NCBI RefSeq assembly: GCF_022965805.1
Contig: NW_027331245.1
Coordinates: 186,001-250,000, forward strand
DNA length: 64,000 bases
Origin: Primulina eburnea
Lineage: Eukaryota; Streptophyta; Magnoliopsida; Lamiales; Gesneriaceae
Direction of reading: 5' to 3'
This document shows positions 12,001-23,663 of the stretch, in pieces. The translations under genes and the position numbers were made by a program. The notes under the pieces are model-generated. The model was not told the origin of the DNA, did no database searches, and saw only the letters and a program-made list of their open reading frames with translations. Numbering within the stretch: the first letter of the stretch is position 1; each line of letters opens with the position of its first letter.

Positions 12001-14749
12001 GGGCTAAACTTGGCACAAAATTGTTGTTTTCTACTACTTGTCATCCTCAAACGGATGGACAAACTGAAGTTGTCAATAGAACTTTGGGAACACTTTTGCG
12101 TGCTATTCTTAAAAAGAACTTGGATTGACATTTCTATGGACTTTATTTTGGGGTTGCCTAGGACTAAGAAGGGGAGGGATTCTATTTTTGTTGTTGTGGA
12201 TAGATTCTCTAAGATGGCACATTTTATAGCTTGTCATAAAACCGATGATGCTTCAAACATTGCGGATTTGTTCTTTAGAGAAGTCGTTAGGTTGCATGGC
12301 ATGCCTAGGACTATTGTTTCTGGTCGCGATGTTAAATTCTTGAGTTACTTTTGGAAGACTTTATGGGCTAAACTTGGCACAAAATTGTTGTTTTCTACTA
12401 CTTGTCATCCTCAAACGGATGGACAAACTGAAGTTGTCAATAGAACTTTGGGAACACTTTTGCGTGCTATTCTTAAAAAGAACTTGGATTGACATTTCTA
12501 TGGACTTTATTTTGGGGTTGCCTAGGACTAAGAAGGGGAGGGATTCTATTTTTGTTGTTGTGGATAGATTCTCTAAGATGGCACATTTTATAGCTTGTCA
12601 TAAAACCGATGATGCTTCAAACATTGCGGATTTGTTCTTTAGAGAAGTCGTTAGGTTGCATGGCATGCCTAGGACTATTGTTTCTGGTCGCGATGTTAAA
12701 TTCTTGAGTTACTTTTGGAAGACTTTATGGGCTAAACTTGGCACAAAATTGTTGTTTTCTACTACTTGTCATCCTCAAACGGATGGACAAACTGAAGTTG
12801 TCAATAGAACTTTGGGAACACTTTTGCGTGCTATTCTTAAAAAGAACTTGGATTGACATTTCTATGGACTTTATTTTGGGGTTGCCTAGGACTAAGAAGG
12901 GGAGGGATTCTATTTTTGTTGTTGTGGATAGATTCTCTAAGATGGCACATTTTATAGCTTGTCATAAAACCGATGATGCTTCAAACATTGCGGATTTGTT
13001 CTTTAGAGAAGTCGTTAGGTTGCATGGCATGCCTAGGACTATTGTTTCTGGTCGCGATGTTAAATTCTTGAGTTACTTTTGGAAGACTTTATGGGCTAAA
13101 CTTGGCACAAAATTGTTGTTTTCTACTACTTGTCATCCTCAAACGGATGGACAAACTGAAGTTGTCAATAGAACTTTGGGAACACTTTTGCGTGCTATTC
13201 TTAAAAAGAACTTGGATTGACATTTCTATGGACTTTATTTTGGGGTTGCCTAGGACTAAGAAGGGGAGGGATTCTATTTTTGTTGTTGTGGATAGATTCT
13301 CTAAGATGGCACATTTTATAGCTTGTCATAAAACCGATGATGCTTCAAACATTGCGGATTTGTTCTTTAGAGAAGTCGTTAGGTTGCATGGCATGCCTAG
13401 GACTATTGTTTCTGGTCGCGATGTTAAATTCTTGAGTTACTTTTGGAAGACTTTATGGGCTAAACTTGGCACAAAATTGTTGTTTTCTACTACTTGTCAT
13501 CCTCAAACGGATGGACAAACTGAAGTTGTCAATAGAACTTTGGGAACACTTTTGCGTGCTATTCTTAAAAAGAACTTGGATTGACATTTCTATGGACTTT
13601 ATTTTGGGGTTGCCTAGGACTAAGAAGGGGAGGGATTCTATTTTTGTTGTTGTGGATAGATTCTCTAAGATGGCACATTTTATAGCTTGTCATAAAACCG
13701 ATGATGCTTCAAACATTGCGGATTTGTTCTTTAGAGAAGTCGTTAGGTTGCATGGCATGCCTAGGACTATTGTTTCTGGTCGCGATGTTAAATTCTTGAG
13801 TTACTTTTGGAAGACTTTATGGGCTAAACTTGGCACAAAATTGTTGTTTTCTACTACTTGTCATCCTCAAACGGATGGACAAACTGAAGTTGTCAATAGA
13901 ACTTTGGGAACACTTTTGCGTGCTATTCTTAAAAAGAACTTGGATTGACATTTCTATGGACTTTATTTTGGGGTTGCCTAGGACTAAGAAGGGGAGGGAT
14001 TCTATTTTTGTTGTTGTGGATAGATTCTCTAAGATGGCACATTTTATAGCTTGTCATAAAACCGATGATGCTTCAAACATTGCGGATTTGTTCTTTAGAG
14101 AAGTCGTTAGGTTGCATGGCATGCCTAGGACTATTGTTTCTGGTCGCGATGTTAAATTCTTGAGTTACTTTTGGAAGACTTTATGGGCTAAACTTGGCAC
14201 AAAATTGTTGTTTTCTACTACTTGTCATCCTCAAACGGATGGACAAACTGAAGTTGTCAATAGAACTTTGGGAACACTTTTGCGTGCTATTCTTAAAAAG
14301 AACTTGGATTGACATTTCTATGGACTTTATTTTGGGGTTGCCTAGGACTAAGAAGGGGAGGGATTCTATTTTTGTTGTTGTGGATAGATTCTCTAAGATG
14401 ACACATTTTATAGCTTGTCATAAAACCGATGATGCTTCAAACATTGCGGATTTGTTCTTTAGAGAAGTCGTTAGGTTGCATGGCATGCCTAGGACTATTG
14501 TTTCTGGTCGCGATGTTAAATTCTTGAGTTACTTTTGGAAGACTTTATGGGCTAAACTTGGCACAAAATTGTTGTTTTCTACTACTTGTCATCCTCAAAC
14601 GGATGGACAAACTGAAGTTGTCAATAGAACTTTGGGAACACTTTTGCGTGCTATTCTTAAAAAGAACTTGGATTGACATTTCTATGGACTTTATTTTGGG
14701 GTTGCCTAGGACTAAGAAGGGGAGGGATTCTATTTTTGTTGTTGTGGAT
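1..14749 (+). repeat. Homogeneous 364-bp satellite array (about 40 monomers)
   Basis: Monomers start (motif GCACAAAATTG) at 1, 365, 729 and then every 364 bases without an indel to 14,561, which gives 40 exact-length units. Every integrase-frame translation is the same until a G-to-A change at 14,401 (Ala to Thr). The next change is AGA to TGA at 14,750, where I end the block. The array runs off the left edge of the window. Such uniformity means very recent amplification or strong homogenisation by unequal exchange or gene conversion. Copy number in an assembly of such identical units may be unreliable. Confidence 0.97.
112..475 (+). pseudogene. Representative monomer: captured CRM-type integrase catalytic core fragment
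   Basis: One unit phased to the integrase reading frame. It begins at the ATT of a Trp-Ile-Asp-Ile-Ser-Met-Asp-Phe segment and ends at AAAAAGAACTTGG, where the next unit starts. Visible signatures are MDFILGLP (first catalytic Asp, codon 127-129), [38 protein letters not shown] (second catalytic position, codon 310-312, Gly instead of Asp), and [17 protein letters not shown] (Glu, codon 418-420). Exactly 35 residues separate the Gly and the Glu, as in the D,D(35)E rule of retroviral-type integrases. The wording matches the CRM clade of plant chromoviruses better than Tekay, Reina or Galadriel. That is judged from family knowledge, not a search. The zinc-binding N-terminus and the C-terminal part of integrase are absent. 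Because 364 = 3 x 121 + 1, the frame shifts at each unit boundary and ends at TGA (478-480). Inactive as an enzyme. Confidence 0.88.
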
Positions 14750-16012
14750 TGATTCTCTAAGATGGCACATTTATAGCTTGTCATAAAATCCGATGATGCT
14801 TCAAACATGGCGGATTTGTTCTTTAGAGAAGTCGCTAGGTTTGCATGGCATGCCTGGGACTATTGTTTCTGGTCGCGATGTTAAATTCTTGAGTTACTTT
14901 TGGAAGACTTTATGGGCTAAACTTGGCACAAAATTGTTGTTTTCTACTACTTGTCATCCTCAAACGATGGACAAACTGAAGTTGTCAATAGAACTTTGGG
15001 AACACTTTTGCGTGCTATTCTTAAAAAGAACTTGGATTGACATTTCTATTGACTTTATTTTGGGGTTGCCTAGGACTAAGAAGGGGAGGATTCTATTTTT
15101 GTTGTTGTGGATAGATTATCTAAGATGGCACATTTATAGTTTGTCATAAAACCGATGATGCTTCAAACATTGCAGATTTGTTCTTTAGAGAAGTCGTTAG
15201 GTTGCATGGCATGCCTAGGACTATTGTTTCTGGTCGCGATGTTAATTCTTGAGTTACTTTTGGAAGACATTATGGGCTAACTTGGCACAAAATTGTTGTT
15301 TTCTACTACTTGTCATCCTCAAACGGATGGACAAACTGAAGTTGTCAATAGAACTTTGGGAACACTTTTGCGTGCTATTCTTAAAAAGAACTTGGATTGA
15401 CATTTCTATGGACTTTATTTTGGGGTTGCCTAGGACTAAGAAGGGGAGGGATTCTATTTTTGTTGTTGTGGATAGATTCTCTAAGATGGCACATTTTATA
15501 GCTTGTCATAAAACCGATGATGCTTCAAACATTGCGGATTTGTTCTTTAGAGAAGTCGTTAGGTTGCATGGCATGCCTAGGACTATTGTTTCTGGTCGCG
15601 ATGTTAAATTCTTGAGTTACTTTTGGAAGACTTTATGGGCTAAACTTGGCACAAAATTGTTGTTTTCTACTACTTGTCATCCTCAAACGGATGGACAAAC
15701 TGAAGTTGTCAATAGAACTTTGGGAACACTTTTGCGTGCTATTCTTAAAAAGAACTTGGATTGACATTTCTATGGACTTTATTTTGGGGTTGCCTAGGAC
15801 TAAGAAGGGGAGGGATTATATTTTTGTTGTTGTGGATTGATTCTCTAAGATGGCACATTTTATAGCTTGTCATAAAACCGATGATGCTTCAAAGCATTGC
15901 GGATTTGTTCTTAGATAAGTCGTTAGGTTGCATGGCAAGCCTAGGACTATTGTTTCTGATCGCGATGTTAAATTCTTGAGTTACTTTTGGAAGACTTTAT
16001 GGACTAAACTTG
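14750..16012 (+). repeat. Transition monomers with scattered single-base indels
   Basis: The first monomers after the homogeneous block have private 1-bp changes: ACATTTATAG for ACATTTTATAG, GTTTGCATGG, CAAACGATGG for CAAACGGATGG, GGGGAGGATTC, GTTAATTC, and TTTTTCTACT. Unit lengths are 365, 359, 364 and 364. The unit at 15,649 has GGATTATATTT, TTAGATAAG, GGCAAGCC and TCTGATCGC, the same set as later units at 23,300, 27,807 and 30,256. The private indels could be real decay or uncorrected assembly error. Confidence 0.8.
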
Positions 16013-18567
16013 GCACAAAATTGTTGTTTTTCTACTACTTGTCATCCTCTAACGGATGGACAAACTGAAGTTGTCAATAGAACTTTGGGAACACTTTTGC
16101 GTGCTATTCTTAAAAAGAACTTGGATTGACATTTCAATGGACTTTATTTTGGGGTTGCCTAGGACTAAGAAGGGGAGGGATTCTATTTTTGTTGTTGTGG
16201 ATTGATTCTCTAAGATGGCACATTTTATAGCTTGTCATAAAATCCGACGATGCTTCAAACATGGCGGATTTGTTCTTTAGAGAAGTCGCTAGGTTGCATG
16301 ACATGCCTAGGACTATTGTTTCTAGTCGCGATGTTAAATTCTTGAGTTACTTTTGGTAGACTTTATGGGCTAAACTTGGCACAAAATTGTTGTTTTCTAC
16401 TACTTGTCATCCTCAAACGGATGGACAAACTGAAGTTGTCAATAGAACTTTGGGAACACTTTTGCGTGCTATTCTTAAAAAGAACTTGGATTGACATTTC
16501 TATGGACTTTATTTTGGGGTTGCCTAGGACTAAGAAGGGGAGGGATTCTATTTTTGTTGTTGTGGATTAGATTCTCTAAGATTGAACATTTTATAGCTTG
16601 TCATAAAATCGATAATGCTTCAAACATTGCGGATTTGTTCTTTAGAGAAGTCGTTAGGTTGCATGGCATGCCTAGGACTATTGTTTCTTCTGGTCGCGAT
16701 GTTAAATTCTTGAGTTACTTTTGGTGAGACTTTATGGGCTAAACTTGGCACAAAATTGTTGTTTTCTACTACTTGTCATCCTCAAACGGATGGACAAACT
16801 GAAGTTGTCAATAGAACTTTGGGAACACTTTTGCGTGCTATTCTTAAAAAGAACTTGGATTGACATTTCTATGACTTTATTTTGGGGTTGCCTAGGACTA
16901 AGAAGGGGAGGGATTCTATTTTTGTTGTTGTGGATAGATTCTCTAAGATGGCACATTTTATAGCTTGTCATAAAACCGATGATGCCTTCAAACATTGCGG
17001 ATTTGTTCTTTAGAGAAGTCGTTAGGTTGCATGGCATGCCTAGGACTATTGTTTCTGGTCGCGATGTTAAAATTCTTGAGTTACTTTTGGAAGACTTTAT
17101 GGGCTAAACTTGGCACAAAATTGTTGTTTTCTACTACTTGTCATCCTCAAACGGATGGACAAACTGAAGTTGTCAATAGAACTTTGGGAACACTTTTGCG
17201 TGCTATTCTTAAAAGAACTTGGATTGACATTTCTATGGACTTTATTTTGGGGTTGCCTAGGACTAAGAAGGGGAGGGATTATATTTTTGTTGTTGTGGAT
17301 TGATTCTCTAAGATGGCACATTTTATAGCTTGTCATAAAACCGATGATGCTTCAAACATTGCGGATTTGTTCTTTAGAGAAGTCGTTAGGTTGCATGGCA
17401 TGCCTAGGACTATTGTTTCTGGTCGCGATGTTAAATTCTTGAGTTACTTTTGGAAGACTTTATGGGCTAAACTTGGCACAAAATTGTTGTTTTCTACTAC
17501 TTGTCATCCTCAAACGGATGGACAAACTGAAGTTGTCAATAGAACTTTGGGAACACTTTTGCGTGCTATTCTTAAAAAGAACTTGGATTGACATTTCTAT
17601 GGACTTTATTTTGGGGTTGCCTAGGACTAAGAAGGGGAGGGATTCTATTTTTGTTGTTGTGGATAGATTCTCTAAGATGGCACATTTTATAGCTTGTCAT
17701 AAAACCGATGATGCTTCAAACATTGCGGATTTGTTCTTTAGAGAAGTCGTTAGGTTGCATGGCATGCCTAGGACTATTGTTTCTGGTCGCGATGTTAAAT
17801 TCTTGAGTTACTTTTGGAGACTTTATGGGCTAAACTTGGCACAAAATTGTTGTTTTCTACTACTTGTCATCCTCAAACGGATGGACAAACTGAAGTTGTC
17901 AATAGAACTTTGGGAACACTTTTGCGTGCTATTCTTAAAAAGATCTTGGATTGACATTTCTATGGACTTTATTTTGGGGTTGCCTAGGACTAAGAAGGGG
18001 AGGGATTCTGTTTTTGTTGTTGCGGATAGATTCTCTAAGATGACACATTTTATAGCTTGTCATAAAACCGATGATGCTTCAAACATTGCGGAATAGTTCT
18101 TTAGAGAAGTCGTTAGGTTGCATGGCATGCCTAGGACTATTGTTTCTGGTCGCGATGTTAAATTCTTGAGTTACTTTTGGAAGACTTTATGGGCTAAACT
18201 TGGCACAAAATTGTTGTTTTCTACTACTTGTCATCCTCAAACGGATGGACAAACTGAAGTTGTCAATAGAACTTTGGGAACACTTTTGCGTGCTATTCTT
18301 AGAAAGAACTTGGATTGACATTTCTATGGACTTTATTTTGGGGTTGCCTAGGACTAAGAAGGGGAGGGATTCTATTTTTGTTGTTGTGGATTGATTCTCT
18401 AAGATGGCACATTTTATAGCTTGTCATAAAATCCGATGATGCTTCAAACATGGCGGATTTGTTCTTTAGAGAAGTCGCTAGGTTGCATGGCATGCCTGTG
18501 ACTATTGTTTCTGGTCGCGATGTTAAATTCTTGAGTTACTTTTGGAAGACTTAATGGGCTAAACTTG
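16013..18567 (+). repeat. Higher-order repeat block 1 (7 monomers, 2,555 bp)
   Basis: Begins with the monomer carrying CTCTAACGG (about 16,047), followed by TTCAATGG, ATCCGACG, CATGACATG, TCTAGTCGC and TTGGTAG. The next unit has AAGATTGAACATT and AATCGATAATG. The block holds seven units starting at 16,013, 16,379, 16,748, 17,113, 17,476, 17,839 and 18,203. The sixth carries AGATCTTGG, GATTCTGTTTTTG, TTGCGGATAG and GCGGAATAG. The seventh carries CTTAGAAAGAAC. The second unit has a small duplication, TTTCTTCTGG, near 16,686. Confidence 0.8.
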
Positions 18568-21500
18568 GCACAAAATTGTTGTTTTCTACTACTTGTCATC
18601 CTCTAACGGATGGACAAACTGAAGTTGTCAATAGAACTTTGGGAACACTTTTGCGTGCTATTCTTAAAAAGAACTTGGATTGACATTTCAATGGACTTTA
18701 TTTTGGGGTTGCCTAGGACTAAGAAGGGGAGGGATTCTATTTTTGTTGTTGTGGATTGATTCTCTAAGATGGCACATTTTATAGCTTGTCATAAAATCCG
18801 ACGATGCTTCAAACATGGCGGATTTGTTCTTTAGAGAAGTCGCTAGGTTGCATGACATGCCTAGGACTATTGTTTCTAATCGCGATGTTAAATTCTTGAG
18901 TTACTTTTGGTAGACTTTATGGGCTAAACTTGGCACAAAATTGTTGTTTTCTACTACTTGTCATCCTCAAACGGATGGACAAACTGAAGTTGTCAATAGA
19001 ACTTTGGGAACACTTTTGCGTGCTATTCTTAAAAGAACTTGGATTGACATTTCTATGGACTTTATTTTGGGGTTGCCTAGGACTAAGAAGGGGAGGGATT
19101 CTATTTTTGTTGTTGTGGATTAATTCTCTAAGATTGAACATTTTATAGCTTGTCATAAAATCGATAATGCTTCAAACATTGCGGATTTGTTCTTTAGAGA
19201 AGTCGTTAGGTTGCATGGCATGCCTAGGACTATTGTTTCTGGTCGCGATGTTAAATTCTTGAGTTACTTTTGGTGGACTTTATGGGCTAAACTTGGCACA
19301 AAATTGTTGTTTTCTACTACTTGTCATCCTCAAACGGATGGACAAACTGAAGTTGTCAATAGAACTTTGGGAACACTTTTGCGTGCTATTCTTAAAAAGA
19401 ACTTGGATTGACATTTCTATGGACTTTATTTTGGGGTTGCCTAGGACTAAGAAGGGGAGGGATTCTATTTTTGTTGTTGTGGATTGATTCTCTAAGATGG
19501 CACATTTTATAGCTTGTCATAAAACCGATGATGCTTCAAACATTGCGGATTTGTTCTTTAGAGAAGTCGTTAGGTTGCATGGCATGCCTAGGACTATTGT
19601 TTCTGGTCGCGATGTTAAATTCTTGAGTTACTTTTGGAAGACTTTATGGGCTAAACTTGGCACAAAATTGTTGTTTTCTACTACTTGTCATCCTCAAACG
19701 GATGGACAAACTGAAGTTGCCAATAGATCTTTGGGAACACTTTTGCGTGCTATTCTTAAAAAGAACTTGGATTGACATTTCTATGGACTTTATTTTGGGG
19801 TTGCCTAGGACTAAGAAGGGGAGGGATTCTATTTTTGTTGTTGTGGATTGATTCTCTAAGATGGCACATTTTATTGCTTGTCATAAAACTGATGATGCTT
19901 CAAACATTGCGGATTTGTTCTTTAGAGAAGTCGCTAGGTTGCATGGCATGCCTGGGACTATTGTTTCTGGTCGCGATGTTAAATTCTTGAGTTACTTTTG
20001 GAAGACTTAATGGGCTAAACTTGGCACAAAATTGTTGTTTTCTACTACTTGTCATCCTCAAACGGATGGACAAACTGAAGTTGTCAATAGAACTTTGGGA
20101 ACACTTTTGCGTGCTATTCTTAAAAAGATCTTGGATTGACATTTCTATGGACTTTATTTTGGGGTTGCCTAGGACTAAGAAGGGGAGGGATTCTGTTTTT
20201 GTTGTTGCGGATAGATTCTCTAAGATGACACATTTTATAGCTTGTCATAAAACCGATGATGCTTCAAACATTGCGGAATAGTTCTTTAGAGAAGTCGTTA
20301 GGTTGCATGGCATGCCTAGGACTATTGTTTCTGGTCGCGATGTTAAATTCTTGAGTTACTTTTGGAAGACTTTATGGGCTAAACTTGGCACAAAATTGTT
20401 GTTTTCTACTACTTGTCATCCTCAAACGGATGGACAAACTGAAGTTGTCAATAGAACTTTGGGAACACTTTTGCGTGCTATTCTTAGAAAGAACTTGGAT
20501 TGACATTTCTATGGACTTTATTTTGGGGTTGCCTAGGACTAAGAAGGGGAGGGATTCTATTTTTGTTGTTGTGGATTGATTCTCTAAGATGGCACATTTT
20601 ATAGCTTGTCATAAAATCCGATGATGCTTCAAACATGGCGGATTTGTTCTTTAGAGAAGTCGCTAGGTTGCATGGCATGCCTGGGACTATTGTTTCTGGT
20701 CGCGATGTTAAATTCTTGAGTTACTTTTGGAAGACTTAATGGGCTAAACTTGGCACAAAATTGTTGTTTTCTACTACTTGTCATCCTCAAACGGATGGAC
20801 AAACTGAAGTTGTCAATAGAACTTTGGGAACACTTTTGCGTGCTATTCTTAAAAAGAACTTGGATTGACATTTCTATGGACTTTATTTTGGGGTTGCCTA
20901 GGACTAAGAAGGGGAGGGATTCTATTTTTGTTGTTGTGGATTGATTCTCTAAGATGGCACATTTTATAGCTTGTCATAAAATCCGATGATGCTTCAAACA
21001 TGGCGGATTTGTTCTTTAGAGAAGTCGCTAGGTTGCATGGCATGCCTAGGACTATTGTTTCTAGTCGCGATGTTAAATTCTTGAGTTACTTTTGCAAGAC
21101 TTTATGGGCTAAACTTGGCACAAAATTGTTGTTTTCTACTACTTGTCATCCTCAAACGGATGGACAAACTGAAGTTGTCAATAGAACTTTGGGAACACTT
21201 TTGCGTGCTATTCTTAAAAAGAACTTGGATTGACATTTCTATGGACTTTATTTTGGGGTTGCCTAGGACTAAGAAGGGGAGGGATTCTATTTTTGTTGTT
21301 GTGGATTGATTCTCTAAGATGGCACATTTTATAGCTTGTCATAAAATCCGATGATGCTTCAAACATGGCGGATTTGTTCTTTAGAGAAGTCGCTAGGTTG
21401 CATGGCATGCCTGGGACTATTGTTTCTGGTCGCGATGTTACATTCTTGAGTTACTTTTGGAAGACTTTATGGGCTAAACTTGGCACAAAATTGTTGTTTT

Positions 21501-23663
21501 CTACTACTTGTCATCCTCAAACGGATGGACAAACTGAAGTTGTCAATAGAACTTTGGGAACACTTTTGCGTGCTATTCTTAAAAAGAACTTGGATTGACA
21601 TTTCTATGGACTTTATTTTGGGGTTGCCTAGACTAAGAAGGGGAGGGATTCTATTTTTGTTGTTGTGGATTGATTCTCTAAGATGGCACATTTTATAGCT
21701 TGTCATAAAATCCGGTGATGCTTCAACATGGCGGATTTGTTCTTTAGAGAAGTCGTAAGGTTGCATGGCATGCCTAGGACTATTGTTTCTGGTCGCGATG
21801 TTAAATTCTAGAGTTACTTTTGGAAGACTTTATGGGCTAAACTTGGCACAAAATTGTTGTTTTCTACTACTTGTCATCCTCAAACGGATGGACAAACTGA
21901 AGTTGTCAATAGAACTTTGGGAACACTTTTGCGTGCTATTCTTAAAAAGATCTTGGATTGACATTTCTATGGACTTTATTTTGGGGTTGCCTAGGACTAA
22001 GAAGGGGAGGGATTCTATTTTTGTTGTTGTGGATAGATTCTCTAAGATGACACATTTTATAGCTTGTCATAAAACCGATGATGCTTCAAACATTGCGGAT
22101 TGTTCTTTAGAGAAGTCGTTAGGTTGCATGGCATGCCTAGACTATTGTTTCTGGTCGCGATGTTAAATTCTTGAGTTACTTTTGGAAGACTTTATGGGCT
22201 AAACTTGGCACAAAATTGTTGTTTTCTACTACTTGTCATCCTCAAACGGATGGACAAACTGAAGTTGTCAATAGAACTTTGGGAACACTTTTGCGTGCTA
22301 TTCTTAAAAAGAACTTGGATTGACATTTCTATGGACTTTATTTTGGGGTTGCCTAGGACTAAGAAGGGGAGGGATTCTATTTTTGTTGTTGTGGATTGAT
22401 TCTCTAAGATGGCACATTTTATAGCTTGTCATAAAATCCGATGATGCTTCAAACATGGCGGATTTGTTCTTTAGAGAAGTCGCTAGGTTGCATGGCATGC
22501 CTAGGGACTATTGTTTCTGGTCGCGATGTTAAATTCTTGAGTTACTTTTGGAAGACTTTATGGGCTAAACTTGGCACAAAATTGTTGTTTTCTACTACTT
22601 GTCATCCTCAAACGGATGGACAAACTGAAGTTGTCAATAGAACTTTGGGAACACTTTTGCGTGCTATTCTTAAAAAGAACTTGGATTGACATTTCTATTG
22701 ACTTTATTTTGGGGTTGCCTAGGACTAAGAAGGGGAGGGATTCTATTTTTGTTGTTGTGGATAGATTCTCTAAGATGGCACATTTTATAGTTTGTCATAA
22801 AACCGATGATGCTTCAAACATTGCGGATTTGTTCTTTAGAGAAGTCGTTAGGTTGCATGGCATGCCTAGGACTATTGTTTCTGGTCGCGATGTTAAATTC
22901 TTGAGTTACTTTTGGAAGACTTTATGGGCTAAACTTGGCACAAAATTGTTGTTTTCTACTACTTGTCATCCTCAAACGGATGGACAAACTGAAGTTGTCA
23001 ATAGAACTTTGGGAACACTTTTGCGTGCTATTCTTAAAAAGAACTTGGATTGACATTTCTATGGACTTTATTTGGGGTTGCCTAGGACTAAGAAGGGGAG
23101 GGATTCTATTTTTGTTGTTGTGGATAGATTCTCTAAGATGGCACATTTTATAGCTTGTCATAAAACCGATGATGCTTCAAACATTGCGGATTTGTTCTTT
23201 AGAGAAGTCGTTAGGTTGCATGGCATGCCTAGGACTATTGTTTCTGGTCGCGATGTTAAATTCTTGAGTTACTTTGGAAGACTTTATGGGCTAAACTTGG
23301 CACAAAATTGTTGTTTTCTACTACTTGTCATCCTCAAACGGATGGACAAACAGAAGTTGTCAATAGAACTTTGGGAACACTTTTGCGTGCTATTCTTAAA
23401 AAGAACTTGGATTGACATTTCTATGGACTTTATTTTGGGGTTGCCTAGGACTAAGAAGGGGAGGGATTATATTTTTGTTGTTGTGGATTGATTCTCTAAG
23501 ATGGCACATTTTATAGCTTGTCATAAAACCGATGATGCTTCAAGCATTGCGGATTTGTTCTTTAGATAAGTCGTTAGGTTGCATGGCAAGCCTAGGACTA
23601 TTGTTTCTGATCGCGATGTTAAATTCTTGAGTTACTTTTGGAAGACTTTATGGACTAAACTTG
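18568..23663 (+). repeat. Higher-order repeat block 2 (14 monomers, 5,096 bp)
   Basis: Starts with the same CTCTAACGG marker (18,601) and the same trailing variants (TTCAATGG, ATCCGACG, CATGACATG, TCTAATCGC, TTGGTAG, then GATTGAACATT). The next marker copy is 14 units on, at 23,698, so this is two block lengths with the internal marker absent. It includes a second AGATCTTGG / GCGGAATAG unit (20,024) and CTTAGAAAGAAC unit (20,388). It also has a run of 365-bp monomers with TGATTCTC, AAATCCGATG and CATGGCGG (20,388-21,482) and the GCCAATAGATCTTTGGG unit (19,660). Confidence 0.78.

Noticed and set aside
1..14560. CRISPR-like array
   Set aside because: The units are 364 bp of uniform sequence with no unique spacers, and the context is a plant retrotransposon.
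43..14676. Dozens of identical 145-160 codon frames that look like a gene family
   Set aside because: They overlap each other, most begin at TTG rather than ATG, start in a wrong frame (Ala-Gln-Asn-Cys-Cys) and end at the monomer junction. They are the satellite read through, with an incomplete, catalytically dead integrase core.
14545..14808. Minus-strand frames of 60-100 codons repeated through the array
   Set aside because: They are reverse-complement shadows of the integrase-derived sequence, with no recognisable domain, repeated only because the monomer repeats.
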